A DNA stretch of 64,000 nt from Ferruginibacter sp. (GTDB lineage Bacteria; Bacteroidota; Bacteroidia; Chitinophagales; Chitinophagaceae), in NCBI GenBank assembly GCA_014379625.1, contig JACMLJ010000028.1:1-64000 (forward strand), written 5' to 3'. Positions 16,101 through 24,963 of this stretch are shown here, one piece after another. Numbering within the stretch: position 1 is the first letter of the stretch; every line of letters begins with the position of its first letter. The notes beneath the pieces are model-generated. The model did not search any database and was not told the DNA's origin. It saw only the letters and a list, made by a program, of their open reading frames with translations. Both the position numbers and the translations under genes were made by a program.

Positions 16101-17273
16101 GGTACCAATCCATATATTACCATCTTTGTCTTCATAAAAAGCTTTTACATCATTGTAGCTTAAACTGTTGGTGGTTACTTCCTGGCGAAAGAGTGAAAAC
16201 TTTTCTGTATTAGGTGTATACAAATTAACACCACCACGGTGTGTGCCTATCCACATATTTCCCTGGTTATCTTCAAAGAGACTAGATACTGTTCTTTGCG
16301 AAAGACTTGCAATATTTTCGGGTTCATTCTGGTAATGGTAAAATACATCTGGGTCCTGTTGAAAAAGATCAAGCCCGCCATTCACTCCGCCAATCCAGAT
16401 ATTCCATTTCTTATCGACAAGTATAGTTCTTACCAGGTTACTGGCCAGTGATGCAATATTTCTTTCATTGTGCCGGTATTGTTTGTACGTAGTGTCTTTA
16501 TAATTAAAAACGATAAGCCCGTTATCTTCGGTACCCAGCAAAAGGTTTCCCATCCGGTCTTCTTTAATCACCCATATATTATTATTAACACTGCTTAAAA
16601 CCGGGTGGGTAATCTGCGAAAAATTTTTAAAAGTCTTTGTTTCCCGATTAAAAAGGTTCAACCCATTTTCTGTGCCAATCCAAAGGTTAGCCTGCGAATC
16701 TTCATATAAATAACTAATGCTGTCGCTGCTCAGCGATTTTGTTTTGGCATCCTCCTGCCGGAAATGCGAAAAAGCATTTTCTTTCGGTAAAAAAAGGTTT
16801 AGTCCGCCGCCCCAGGTACTTATCCACAAATCGCCTTTTCCATCCTCATATATACAGGTAACAAAATTGTTGCTTAAACTTTTCGGTTTTCCATATTGCT
16901 GTTTGTAGCGTGTAAATTTATTAGTAGCCGGATCAAAGCGGTTCAAGCCGTTTATCGTTCCAATCCAAAGTGCATGATTACGATCTTCATGGATATAGCG
17001 AATAAAATTATCACTGATACTGTTCGTATCGGCGGCATCAAACCGGAAGGTGATCATCTGGTTGCCGTCATAGCGGTTAAGTCCATCACGGGTTCCAAAC
17101 CAGATAAAACCTCTTTTGTCCTGAAAGATGGTTTCAATGGTACTGTTTGACAAACCTTGTTCTATAGAAATATGTTTGAATTTAAGTTTAGGGGCTTGTG
17201 CCATCGCAGCAGGTCCAATAACATAAAAGACAAATAAAAGCAATAATCGAAAAAGGAGGGATAGCAACGTCAT
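13110..17273 (-). CDS. Hybrid two-component sensor/regulator of the galactan locus (HTCS)
   Basis: The 1387-residue protein packs a whole signalling pathway in one chain. A signal peptide is followed by about 14 two-bladed-propeller repeats (I.ED..G.LWIGT..GGLN; residues about 30-690), then a Y_Y_Y domain (about 700-775, LEGWDNDWNYV and TNLSPGTYTFRVKASN) that forms the periplasmic sensor. One membrane helix lies near 785-805. The histidine kinase has His855 in NISHEFRTPL, followed by an ATPase with N- and G-boxes (NLISNSFKYS, DNGIGI, GSGIGLAFVK). A receiver domain carries phospho-acceptor Asp1186 in SDVMMPG, and an AraC HTH ends the chain. HTCS proteins bind an oligosaccharide in the periplasm and activate the adjacent PUL. 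It is divergent from susC, with 506 nt between them. Confidence 0.95.
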   Translation of the reverse strand: MTLLSLLFRLLLLFVFYVIGPAAMAQAPKLKFKHISIEQGLSNSTIETIFQDKRGFIWFGTRDGLNRYDGNQMITFRFDAADTNSISDNFIRYIHEDRNHALWIGTINGLNRFDPATNKFTRYKQQYGKPKSLSNNFVTCIYEDGKGDLWISTWGGGLNLFLPKENAFSHFRQEDAKTKSLSSDSISYLYEDSQANLWIGTENGLNLFNRETKTFKNFSQITHPVLSSVNNNIWVIKEDRMGNLLLGTEDNGLIVFNYKDTTYKQYRHNERNIASLASNLVRTILVDKKWNIWIGGVNGGLDLFQQDPDVFYHYQNEPENIASLSQRTVSSLFEDNQGNMWIGTHRGGVNLYTPNTEKFSLFRQEVTTNSLSYNDVKAFYEDKDGNIWIGTDGGGLNLYDRSKNDFTHYKYDPFNPKSIGSNEVLHIKEDSENNLWVATWGGGLCLYNKGNANFTRFTNNPVDPNSISSNFIQQIYEDSRKNLWIATYYGGLNLLDRKTKKFIRIITDPKNDTKLQGHNIVSLNEDKAGSIWIGTDDGGLNRYNTLTNRFTHYFNNAEKKPDLRVIFIDSKNRLWVGQTGLYLFDAKENKFSLFTDKAGLSTEFIKGIAEDEQGNFWIATSNGLTRFNPENLGHKKYNTADGLQGLEFEANAYLKAKDGQLFFGGVNGFNAFYPENIKTNNFIPPVYITDFTIFNKKIVPGDKDSTLRNDISLTKEIKLSYKQSTFSFGFAALNYTTLENNQYAYKLEGWDNDWNYVTNDHRASYTNLSPGTYTFRVKASNNDGIWNEQGTSILIIITPPFWNTWWFKLLIVAGTIGGLFFFYRSKRRMHIKKLEQKKKDEIHQVQLQFFTNISHEFRTPLTLILGPLEQLQKENNVTESTRHHYQVMHRNANRLMNLINELMDFRKSESGVLKLNVMPGYLNLFLQEISEEFSELALQKKIKFTVNVPEGIGETWFDRQVLEKIIINLISNSFKYSSDPGVITVDVLASMDQFKPSFENELILKNGYAGKRYVYLRVADNGIGISKDSIAHLFERYYKITETHLGSGIGLAFVKSLATLHKGDIYVYSERNKGTEIIIGLPVGKEDYDKKERWLQNSNEITVRLESIHSKYEPASPVSQEETTGEISNKSDDINKPHILVVDDNEELRNFLRESLSPYYQVSEAADGFAGINMAKEKFPDLIISDVMMPGIDGIEFCKRIKEDIETSHIPFLMLTAKDAIESRIEGTASGADLYFSKPISMELMTLTIRNTLQQKQKLKERYLKDQYMDAKDLVHSVKDKAFLDQLISIIESHLSNPDMDVDYICSQIGMSKTKLYQKIKKITGQSIGEFTRTIRFKKAAEIMTHQDVSLAEVMYSVGIQTQSYFTKAFKKEFGKTPSQFLKDLQK

Positions 17274-17779
17274 ATATATTACATAACCGGTTTATGAGTT
17301 TTTTGTTTATCAGTGACTATGCTACTATCATTTTCCTATTGCGTCTCACATATCATCTGAAGTAACAGCGCTTACCCCGTATCTATAGTCAGGGGATGAT
17401 CAAATTCATTTCTTACTGCGGCCGAAGCGATTCAGCTACGCAGTGTTAGTTCCTCTTTGCGTTCGCTGTGTGAAACTTTTGCATAAACTGTATTTCTGCT
17501 TCGCAACGAACAGAATCCAAAACAGTTTGACGCAACAGGCACTGCTATGAAAACCCACTTTTTGCAAAAAAGTATATTATTAAAAAATTCAATTAGTGCA
17601 AACGGACAGATGAAATGCAATATAAGATAATTGAAACAAGCAAGTTTGTAAGAGTGTGTAGGTAAATTAGTCTGATAACATCAAAATTATGAACGTACGG
17701 ATAAGTCCTTACGCAGCAACAAATATATTTTTGATGCCTAAACTATTGTATAACTGCTTTTTAACGAAAAATTGCCAAA
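17274..17779. promoter_or_regulatory. Divergent regulatory region between HTCS and susC
   Basis: No gene is supported in these 506 nt. TATTTTTG at 17726-17733, 47 nt before the susC ATG, matches TAnnTTTG, but without a TTG at normal spacing, as expected for a promoter needing the HTCS AraC domain. The HTCS operator is probably within the 100 nt upstream, but no clear direct repeat could be read. Confidence 0.45.
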
Positions 17780-20767
17780 ATGAAAATGACAAATCGATTG
17801 CGCCATTTACTCCTCTTTGCTCTTAGTTTACTGTTTTTCTCCAGTTCCTGGGCTCAGGATCGGAAAGTTTCCGGTACGGTTACCGATTATCAAAACCAAC
17901 CTTTACCCAATGTTAGTGTTTCAGTAAAGGGTAAATTAATTACTGTAACGACAGATGTCAACGGAATTTTTACCATTGACGCCTCATTAAAAGATGTTTT
18001 AGTTTTTAGCTCAGTCGGCTTTGAAAGCCTCGAATCTAAAGTGGTAGTTGGTGACATGACTATCAAATTAAGCACTGCTATCGGCAACCTAAACGAGGTA
18101 GTGGTGGTAGGTTATGGTACCGCCCGCAAAAAAGATCTGACCGGTGCTGTTACTACAGTGACTTCAAAAGATTTTCAGAAGGGTGTAATTACCACACCAG
18201 AACAACTCATTAGCGGTAAAGTAGCGGGCGTATCTATTATCAGTAATGGCGGCCGCCCTGGCAGCGGCAGCACTATCTTAATACGGGGTGGTGCCAGCCT
18301 TAGTGCCAGCAATACTCCTCTTTTTGTTATTGATGGCGTGCCGGTTGATAATGCCACAATAAGCGGTGGAAGTAATCCACTTGCATTTTTAAACCCTAAT
18401 GATATTGAATCGTTTACTGTATTAAAAGATGCATCTTCAGCAGCTATCTATGGTACCAGAGCCAGTAATGGAGTAATAATAATTACTACCAAGAAAGGTA
18501 AAGGAGGCGGATTGAGAGTGAACTTTAGCGCTATTAACTCTATTGCTAACATCACCAAAAAAGTACCCGTCCTCACTGGCGATCAGATCAGAAGTATTGT
18601 AAACACCGATGGTACTGCAGCACAAAAAGCCCAGGTGGGTACAGCCAATACCGATTGGCAGGAACAGATTTACCAGGCTGCATTTGCAACCGATAATAAT
18701 ATTAGTTTCTCGGGAGGATTGAAAAAATTACCTTACCGTGTTTCACTTGGTTTTGCTAACCAGCAAGGTGTTTTGCTTACTGATAAGGTGCAGCGTTTTT
18801 CAGCAGGTATAGCATTAAACCCTACCTTCTTTGATAATCACCTGAAGGTGGATATTAACATTAAAGGCAGTTCACAGAATAATCGTTTTGCTACCAATAA
18901 TGCAATAGGAGCTGCAGTAAGTTTCGATCCATCACAACCTGTATATGCCACGGTAAAAGCAGAACGCTTTGGTGGTTTTTATGAATGGTTAGACCCTGCT
19001 ACTCCTACCGGCTTATTAAATCTGGCAGGTAGAAACCCATTGGGACAATTATTACAACGTCGTGATAAATCAACACCCCAACGCAGTATCGGTAATGTTC
19101 AACTGGATTACAAATTTCATTTTTTGCCTGAACTAAGGGCTAATATTAATTTGGGGTATGATGTCAGCAGAGGCGAAGGAACTATTTATGTAAGTGATAG
19201 TGCAGCTACTGGTTACCTTGCCGGTGGGCTTGGTGGTAGCAATAATTATTATCAGCAGAAAAGGAATAACAAGGTATTTGAGTTTTATCTGGCTTATGCG
19301 AAGGAAGTTAAGTCCATTAAGGGAAGATTTGATGTTCTTGCCGGTTACTCCTACAATAATTTTTTAACCACTGTTTATAACTATCCTACGTATAATGCCC
19401 GGGGTGTAAAAAATGCAGGCAGCGATCCAACCTTTGCGATTGACAGACCAGAGAATACATTGATTTCATTCTTTGGACGTACTAACTTATCTATTAAAGA
19501 TAAATATTTAATTACTGCCACACTTCGTCGTGATGGTTCCTCAAGATTTGCACCAGATAATCGGTGGGGATTATTTCCTTCTTTGGCAGTAGCCTGGAAT
19601 CTTAAAAATGAAAGTTTCTTAAAACAGCCTAACTGGTTATCTGCATTAAAACTAAGAGGCAGTTATGGCGTTACAGGCCAGCAGGATGGTATTGGTAATT
19701 ATGATTACCTCAGCTATTATGCGTTAAGCACCGAAGCGGCACAATACCAGTTTGGTGATGCATTTATCCAGGCTTTCCGTCCGGGTGGGTTTTATGCCGA
19801 TAGAAAATGGGAAGAAACCTCCACTTTTAATCTTGCCCTTGATTTTGGGTTTATCAATGATCGGGTTAGCGGTAGCATAGATGTATATTATAAAAAAACG
19901 AAAGACCTGTTGAATAATGTAGCACAACCTGCCGGAACTAATTTTACTGCATTCATTGTTGCAAACGTGGGTGATATGGAAAATAAAGGTGTAGAGTTTA
20001 CCATAAATACGCAAGCTATTAAAAAGAAAGATTTTACGCTGGACCTAAATTACAATATCACCTACAACCAAAATAAAATCACCAATTTAACAGTGGTGCC
20101 TAAAGATGCAAATTATCCTGGTGTAGCAACTGGTGGTATATCTGGAGGAGTCGGTGGTGGTTTTTCACAAATAAATGCAGTTGGCTTTAGCCGTAATACA
20201 TTTAATCTTTATAAACAGCTTTACGACCAAACTACGGGTATGCCAATTGAAGGCTTCTTTAGCGATGAAAACCGTGATGGTATCATAAATCAAAATGATT
20301 TGGTTAAAAACAAAAGCGCTATACCAAAAATATTTATGGGTTTCAGTAGTAATGCTACTTACAAAAAATGGAGTGCAGGCTTTGTGCTACGAGCTTCTTT
20401 TGGCAACTATGTTTACAATAATGTCATCAGCCAGCTTGGCACACGCAGCCAGATATTGGGCAACTCAGTTATCTATAACGGCTCACCTGAATATCTGAAA
20501 ACAGGATTCCAGGGGGGAGGACTTCAATTATTAAGCGATTATTATATTACCAATGCTTCTTTCCTGCGTATGGACAATTTTAATCTCGGTTATGATTTAG
20601 GTCGTGTGTATCATGATAAAGTGGCCGTTCGCTTAAACGCATCAGTACAGAATGTTTTTGTGATAACAAAATATAAAGGTCTTGACCCTGAAATAAGCAG
20701 CGGTGTTGATAATAACATTTACCCGAGACCAAGATTATTTGCATTGGGTGTAAACCTTGATTTCTAA
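17780..20767 (+). CDS. SusC/RagA-family TonB-dependent glycan transporter
   Basis: The 995-residue protein has a signal peptide (about 1-25) and a carboxypeptidase-regulatory-like domain (about 27-105, KVSGTVTDYQNQPLPNVSVS). A SusC-type TonB-box region follows (NLNEVVVVGYGTARKKDLTG). The plug carries SKDFQ, ISGKVAGVSI, ILIRGGASL, FVIDGVPVD, FTVLKDASSAAIYGTRASNG and a VIIITTKKG end, and a 22-strand barrel ends ...RLFALGVNLDF with a terminal aromatic. SusC proteins pair with SusD to import oligosaccharides across the outer membrane using TonB energy. The gene is first in the PUL transcript and is followed by susD after 18 nt. The substrate is inferred from the downstream galactanases. Confidence 0.96.
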   Translation: MKMTNRLRHLLLFALSLLFFSSSWAQDRKVSGTVTDYQNQPLPNVSVSVKGKLITVTTDVNGIFTIDASLKDVLVFSSVGFESLESKVVVGDMTIKLSTAIGNLNEVVVVGYGTARKKDLTGAVTTVTSKDFQKGVITTPEQLISGKVAGVSIISNGGRPGSGSTILIRGGASLSASNTPLFVIDGVPVDNATISGGSNPLAFLNPNDIESFTVLKDASSAAIYGTRASNGVIIITTKKGKGGGLRVNFSAINSIANITKKVPVLTGDQIRSIVNTDGTAAQKAQVGTANTDWQEQIYQAAFATDNNISFSGGLKKLPYRVSLGFANQQGVLLTDKVQRFSAGIALNPTFFDNHLKVDINIKGSSQNNRFATNNAIGAAVSFDPSQPVYATVKAERFGGFYEWLDPATPTGLLNLAGRNPLGQLLQRRDKSTPQRSIGNVQLDYKFHFLPELRANINLGYDVSRGEGTIYVSDSAATGYLAGGLGGSNNYYQQKRNNKVFEFYLAYAKEVKSIKGRFDVLAGYSYNNFLTTVYNYPTYNARGVKNAGSDPTFAIDRPENTLISFFGRTNLSIKDKYLITATLRRDGSSRFAPDNRWGLFPSLAVAWNLKNESFLKQPNWLSALKLRGSYGVTGQQDGIGNYDYLSYYALSTEAAQYQFGDAFIQAFRPGGFYADRKWEETSTFNLALDFGFINDRVSGSIDVYYKKTKDLLNNVAQPAGTNFTAFIVANVGDMENKGVEFTINTQAIKKKDFTLDLNYNITYNQNKITNLTVVPKDANYPGVATGGISGGVGGGFSQINAVGFSRNTFNLYKQLYDQTTGMPIEGFFSDENRDGIINQNDLVKNKSAIPKIFMGFSSNATYKKWSAGFVLRASFGNYVYNNVISQLGTRSQILGNSVIYNGSPEYLKTGFQGGGLQLLSDYYITNASFLRMDNFNLGYDLGRVYHDKVAVRLNASVQNVFVITKYKGLDPEISSGVDNNIYPRPRLFALGVNLDF

Positions 20768-20785
20768 TCTTATAAATATAACGAC

Positions 20786-22411
20786 ATGAAAAAAATAAAA
20801 TTTTTATTCTTTCTGCTGACTTTACTGCTGGTTGTAGTAAGCTCATGTACTAAGAAGTTGGACTTATTACCGACGAATGATATAACAGCAGAAACCGTGT
20901 ACAGCACATCTACCGGGTATAGACAAGCATTGGCAAAAGTATATGCCGCTTTTGCACTTACAGGCAACAGATCACAAGCTAACAATGGTGCGGGAAGTCC
21001 CGATATACCACCGCAGATAATTAATGATGAGGGTAATTCGGATTTTCTCCGTTTGTATTTTAATCTACAGGAATTAACTACAGACGAGGCTGCCTGGACA
21101 TGGCAGAATGATGCCGGCGTAAAAGGATTAAAAGAAATGAATTGGGGTGGCACGAATCCTATTATCAATGGTCTTTATTACCGTTCTTTTTTCCAGATAA
21201 CATTAGCTAACGATTTTATCCGCCAGGCGGCAGATGCAAAATTGGCTGAACGAAATATTACCGGCACCAGTGCTGATAGCATCCGCATCTATAAACAAGA
21301 AGCAAGATTTTTAAGAGCATTACAATACTGGGTATTAATGGACTTATATGCCAGGCCACCTTTTTTAACAGAGACAGATGCTATTGGAACGACCATCCCC
21401 AAACAAACGACAAGGACTGATTTATTTGCGTATATAGAAAAAGAATTAAAAGAACTGGAAACAGCATTACCTGCAGCAAAACAAAATCAGTATGCCCGAG
21501 CCGACCAGGCCGTTGTATGGGCCTTGTTAGCACGGATGTATCTGAATGCTGAAGTATACACGGGATCACCCCGCTATACTGACGCTATTACCTACTGTAA
21601 TAAAATTACGCCCTTATATACTTTGCATCCCAATTACAGAGAGTTGATGCTGGCAGATAACCACCTTAATACGGATGAGTTTATTTTTGTAATCGCTTAT
21701 GATGGAACTTACACACAGAATTACGGCGGTACTACTTATTTAACTCATGGCCCTGCTGCTGTTCCAGGTTCTATTTCGGGTACCAATGGTAATTGGGGTG
21801 GCTTAAGGCACCCGCATACTTTTACTGATTTATTTACAGACCCATCCGGAAATACAGATAAAAGGGCACAATTTTATACTAGCGGTCAATCAAAAATTAT
21901 GACCAACCTGTACACAGGTACTGATGGATATTCTTCTACCAAGTACAGAAATAAAACAAGATCAGGTGGTGCTGCACCACATGCCGATGCCGCCGGTGAT
22001 TTTGTAGATATTGATTTTCCGCTGTTCCGTTTAGCTGAAATATATTTTATTTATGCGGAATCTGTATTAAGAGGTGGTACGGGCGGAGATGCTGTTACAG
22101 CACTTACATATATGAATAGGATACGTGGTCGTGCTTATGCTAATGATCCTGCCAGTGCTTCCGGAAATATTACAGCAGTACAATTAACACTGGACTATAT
22201 CCTGGCTGAACGTGGAAGAGAATTATACTATGAAGCACATAGAAGAACGGATTTAATCCGTCATGGAAAATTTACTACCAGCAATTATCTATGGGCCTGG
22301 AAAGGAGGTATTGCAGGAGGAACTTCTGCTGATGCAAAATATAATTTATTTCCTATACCACCAACGGATTTATCAAGCAACCCTAATCTTAGACAAAACC
22401 CCGGGTATTAA
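20786..22411 (+). CDS. SusD/RagB-family glycan-binding lipoprotein
   Basis: This 541-residue lipoprotein has a signal ending in VVVSSC, with Cys21 as the lipidation site. The mature N-terminus KKLDLLPTNDITAE and the TPR-like helical repeats (RFLRALQYWVLMDLYARPPF, KEARFLRA pattern, YLNAEVYTG, LAEIYFIYAESVL) are standard SusD features. The C-terminal ERGRELYYEAHRRTDLIRHG and LFPIPPTDLSSNPNLRQNPGY are also diagnostic. SusD forms the lid of the SusC channel at the cell surface and helps capture glycan. It lies 18 nt after susC and 16 nt before the SusE-like gene in the same transcript. Binding specificity for galactan is inferred. Confidence 0.96.
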   Translation: MKKIKFLFFLLTLLLVVVSSCTKKLDLLPTNDITAETVYSTSTGYRQALAKVYAAFALTGNRSQANNGAGSPDIPPQIINDEGNSDFLRLYFNLQELTTDEAAWTWQNDAGVKGLKEMNWGGTNPIINGLYYRSFFQITLANDFIRQAADAKLAERNITGTSADSIRIYKQEARFLRALQYWVLMDLYARPPFLTETDAIGTTIPKQTTRTDLFAYIEKELKELETALPAAKQNQYARADQAVVWALLARMYLNAEVYTGSPRYTDAITYCNKITPLYTLHPNYRELMLADNHLNTDEFIFVIAYDGTYTQNYGGTTYLTHGPAAVPGSISGTNGNWGGLRHPHTFTDLFTDPSGNTDKRAQFYTSGQSKIMTNLYTGTDGYSSTKYRNKTRSGGAAPHADAAGDFVDIDFPLFRLAEIYFIYAESVLRGGTGGDAVTALTYMNRIRGRAYANDPASASGNITAVQLTLDYILAERGRELYYEAHRRTDLIRHGKFTTSNYLWAWKGGIAGGTSADAKYNLFPIPPTDLSSNPNLRQNPGY

Positions 22412-22427
22412 TTTAAAACTTAATAAT

Positions 22428-23270
22428 ATGAAAAATATAAAAAGCCTTTTGATTTTGCTTTGTCTTCCTGCAGCTTTTTTTAGCTCCTGCAAAAGAGAAA
22501 TTGACGATATATTTTACCAGAATGGAACCAATCCTGTGTTAAAGGCTAATGTTACGGATGCAAGATTAGAGGCTGGTGAAGAATCAAATGTTGCTATTAA
22601 ATTTAGCTGGACAAATCCAGAGTATAAATTGAGCGATGGCGCAAATTCACACGATGTAAATTATTCTTTGGAAATAGATACAGCAGGTGCAAATTTCAAT
22701 AGCAGTAAAAAACAGACGATAAGTATCGCTAAAGAATTATCAAAAACTTATACTGTCGGAGAACTAAATGCATTGCTTGGAAATGTAATGGTGTTGCAAC
22801 TTTCTCCACGTCGTGTATATAATCTGGAGGCCAGAGTAACGGCAAGTATGGTGGGCGGTGTTGCCAAACTAACATCAGGTGTGTATGCATTTACTGCCAA
22901 ACCATTTCCTCCCCCACCAAAAGTACCCGTACCTGCCGCAGGTACACTTTGGATTACAGGCGATGCAGTAGCTTCTAACTGGGCTAATCCGTTGGGTGCA
23001 TTTGCAGTTACACATCGCTTTACCCAGATTTCTACCACCGAATATGAATTAACAATAGCAATGAAAACAACCGGTGCTTATAAATTAATTCAAACGCCCG
23101 GCGATTGGAGTAACTCTTATCATATGCTTGTTGGCACTGGACTCGCCGGTACATTTGATATAGGTGATCTGAATCCTGCTTTCCCATCAGGTGGCGTAGT
23201 AGCTGGTGCAGGTAATTATAAGCTCAACTTTAATTTTCAATTAGGAACCTACACAGCAGTAAAGCAATAA
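22428..23270 (+). CDS. SusE/SusF-like surface glycan-binding lipoprotein
   Basis: The 280-residue lipoprotein (Cys21 in FFSSC, followed by acidic KREIDD that could serve as a surface export signal) has an N-terminal SusE-type immunoglobulin-like domain (IKFSWTNPEYK...YSLEIDTAGANF...YTVGELNALL). A proline-rich linker (FPPPPKVPVPAAG) leads to a SusF-type C-terminal carbohydrate-binding domain (LWITGDAVASNWAN...YKLIQTPGDWSNSYHML). The start at 22428 was chosen because it gives a perfect lipoprotein signal; an earlier TTG/ATG frame overlaps susD. Such proteins hold polysaccharide at the cell surface. It is co-transcribed with susCD and the following galactanase. Confidence 0.9.
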   Translation: MKNIKSLLILLCLPAAFFSSCKREIDDIFYQNGTNPVLKANVTDARLEAGEESNVAIKFSWTNPEYKLSDGANSHDVNYSLEIDTAGANFNSSKKQTISIAKELSKTYTVGELNALLGNVMVLQLSPRRVYNLEARVTASMVGGVAKLTSGVYAFTAKPFPPPPKVPVPAAGTLWITGDAVASNWANPLGAFAVTHRFTQISTTEYELTIAMKTTGAYKLIQTPGDWSNSYHMLVGTGLAGTFDIGDLNPAFPSGGVVAGAGNYKLNFNFQLGTYTAVKQ

Positions 23271-23288
23271 AAATATAACCTTTAAAAA

Positions 23289-24677
23289 ATGATTATGAAA
23301 AATATATCCCTGATATTATTGCTGACATTAATGACTATTACAGGCTTAATCTCCTGCGATAAAAAGAATCTTGTAGAGGATAAACCTTATGGAGACAAGG
23401 TTGTTGTTACCAGTTCATTATCAGAATTTGCCCCCACCGCAACAGGTTTTGATACCGATTCAATTACTTTTTCCTGGACATCACCGCAGTATTCTAATGA
23501 TACGGCCACGACCAAATATCTACTTCAGATAGATTCTACAACACGAAATTTTGCCAAGGGAATTTCAAGATCAATAACGGGTAAGTTATTTACCAAATTT
23601 TCTGTCAAAGAATTTAATTCCATGTTGCAGGCCATGGGAATGCCTCCCGGATCTGCCAGGGATATTGATGTTAAAGTAACATCATCTTATGCTAACAACA
23701 ATGAGGTGCGTGTATCAAATATTTATAAACTAAAAGTTACTCCTTACAATCCGGTAAATTTTGTAAAAGGTGCTGACATTAGCTGGGTTTCACAAATGGA
23801 GGCGTCCGGCAGAAAATTTTATAATACTGCCGGAGTAGAAACGGAATGTTTTGCCCTAATGAAATTAATTGGATTTAATTCTATTCGTTTGCGGGTATGG
23901 GTAAACCCAAACCCCGCATGGAACAATACTGCTGATGTAGTGGCAAAAGCTTTACGTTCAAAAAATTTAGGTATGCGGGTAATGATAGATTTTCATTACA
24001 GCGATAGTTGGGCTGATCCTGGAAAACAAACAAAACCTGCTGCATGGGCAGGCCAGAATGTAGCCCAGTTAAAAGTAAGCCTTGCCACACATACTACTAA
24101 TGTTTTAAATGCTATAAAAGCTGCTGGTGTTACACCAGAGTGGGTACAGGTAGGTAATGAAACCAACAATGGAATGTTATGGCCAGATGGTCAGGCCAAT
24201 CTAAGTATGTCCAACTATGCACAGTTTGTTGGAGCTGGTTATGATGCAGTAAAGGCAGTTTTTCCCACTACAAAAGTTATTGTGCATGTTAGCAATGGGT
24301 ATGATAATGGCTTATTTACATGGAACATTGGTGGCCTTATCAGTAACGGTGCCAAGTTTGATATCATTGGTATGAGTCTTTATCCATCTGCTGCCAACTT
24401 CACTTCTTACAACGCCGGCATACTGGCCAATATGAATGATATGGTAGCAAAATATGGTAAAGAAGTAATGGTAGTAGAAACAGGATTCGCTGCTAATAAT
24501 CCAGCAGTAGCAAAATTGTTCTTAGCTGATTTGATAGCTAAAGTAAGAATAGTAAATGAGAACAAAGGATTGGGTGTCATGTATTGGGAGCCGGAAGCAT
24601 ATAACTGGCAAGGGTATGGACTTGGCGCTTTTGATAACACCGGTAAACCCACTGCTGCGTTAGATGTATTTCAATAA
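23289..24677 (+). CDS. SusE-like domain fused to GH53 endo-beta-1,4-galactanase, lipoprotein
   Basis: The 462-residue lipoprotein (LISC lipobox; a second in-frame ATG at 23295 is equally good) begins with a SusE-type Ig-like domain at about residues 35-155 (ITFSWTSPQYS...YLLQIDSTTRNF...FSVKEFNSML), clearly related to the same domain in the gene before it. Residues about 158-462 are a GH53 arabinogalactan endo-beta-1,4-galactanase: FVKGADISWVSQ, IRLRVWVNP, IDFHYSDSWADPGKQ. The acid/base is Glu291 in VGNETNNGMLWPDG, the nucleophile Glu397 in VVETGF, and the end is MYWEPEAYNWQGYG. It should cut the beta-1,4-galactan backbone at the cell surface. A terminator at 24735 follows, so this closes the first PUL transcript. 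Confidence 0.93.
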   Translation: MIMKNISLILLLTLMTITGLISCDKKNLVEDKPYGDKVVVTSSLSEFAPTATGFDTDSITFSWTSPQYSNDTATTKYLLQIDSTTRNFAKGISRSITGKLFTKFSVKEFNSMLQAMGMPPGSARDIDVKVTSSYANNNEVRVSNIYKLKVTPYNPVNFVKGADISWVSQMEASGRKFYNTAGVETECFALMKLIGFNSIRLRVWVNPNPAWNNTADVVAKALRSKNLGMRVMIDFHYSDSWADPGKQTKPAAWAGQNVAQLKVSLATHTTNVLNAIKAAGVTPEWVQVGNETNNGMLWPDGQANLSMSNYAQFVGAGYDAVKAVFPTTKVIVHVSNGYDNGLFTWNIGGLISNGAKFDIIGMSLYPSAANFTSYNAGILANMNDMVAKYGKEVMVVETGFAANNPAVAKLFLADLIAKVRIVNENKGLGVMYWEPEAYNWQGYGLGAFDNTGKPTAALDVFQ

Positions 24678-24734
24678 TTTGCAAATATCTTTTGTAGTAT
24701 GCAAACGTAGTTAAAGAAATAAGTAGCAATTTAA

Positions 24735-24764
24735 CTCACCCGTGTAAACGGGTGAGCCTTTTTT
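24735..24764 (+). terminator. Intrinsic terminator after the SusE-GH53 gene
   Basis: CTCACCCGT (24735-24743) pairs perfectly with ACGGGTGAG (24748-24756) around a GTAA tetraloop, followed by CC and TTTTTT. It separates the susCDE-GH53 unit from the two enzyme genes that follow; those have 200 nt of upstream sequence without a clear consensus promoter. Confidence 0.8.
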
Positions 24765-24963
24765 AAATAGGTTAGTTTAGGCTTTACACCTTTAAAATCG
24801 GTTAACCCTTATTTGAATTTGCTGCCATGTTTATTAATATTATGGTGACAAAGGGTAGGAGGCTTTAAATGGTTATCACATTTTGATAACTATAATGGTG
24901 AAATTTAAATGAATTTATATAATTTCCTTGGTCATAACATTTTGAAGTGTCTAAAATAAAATT

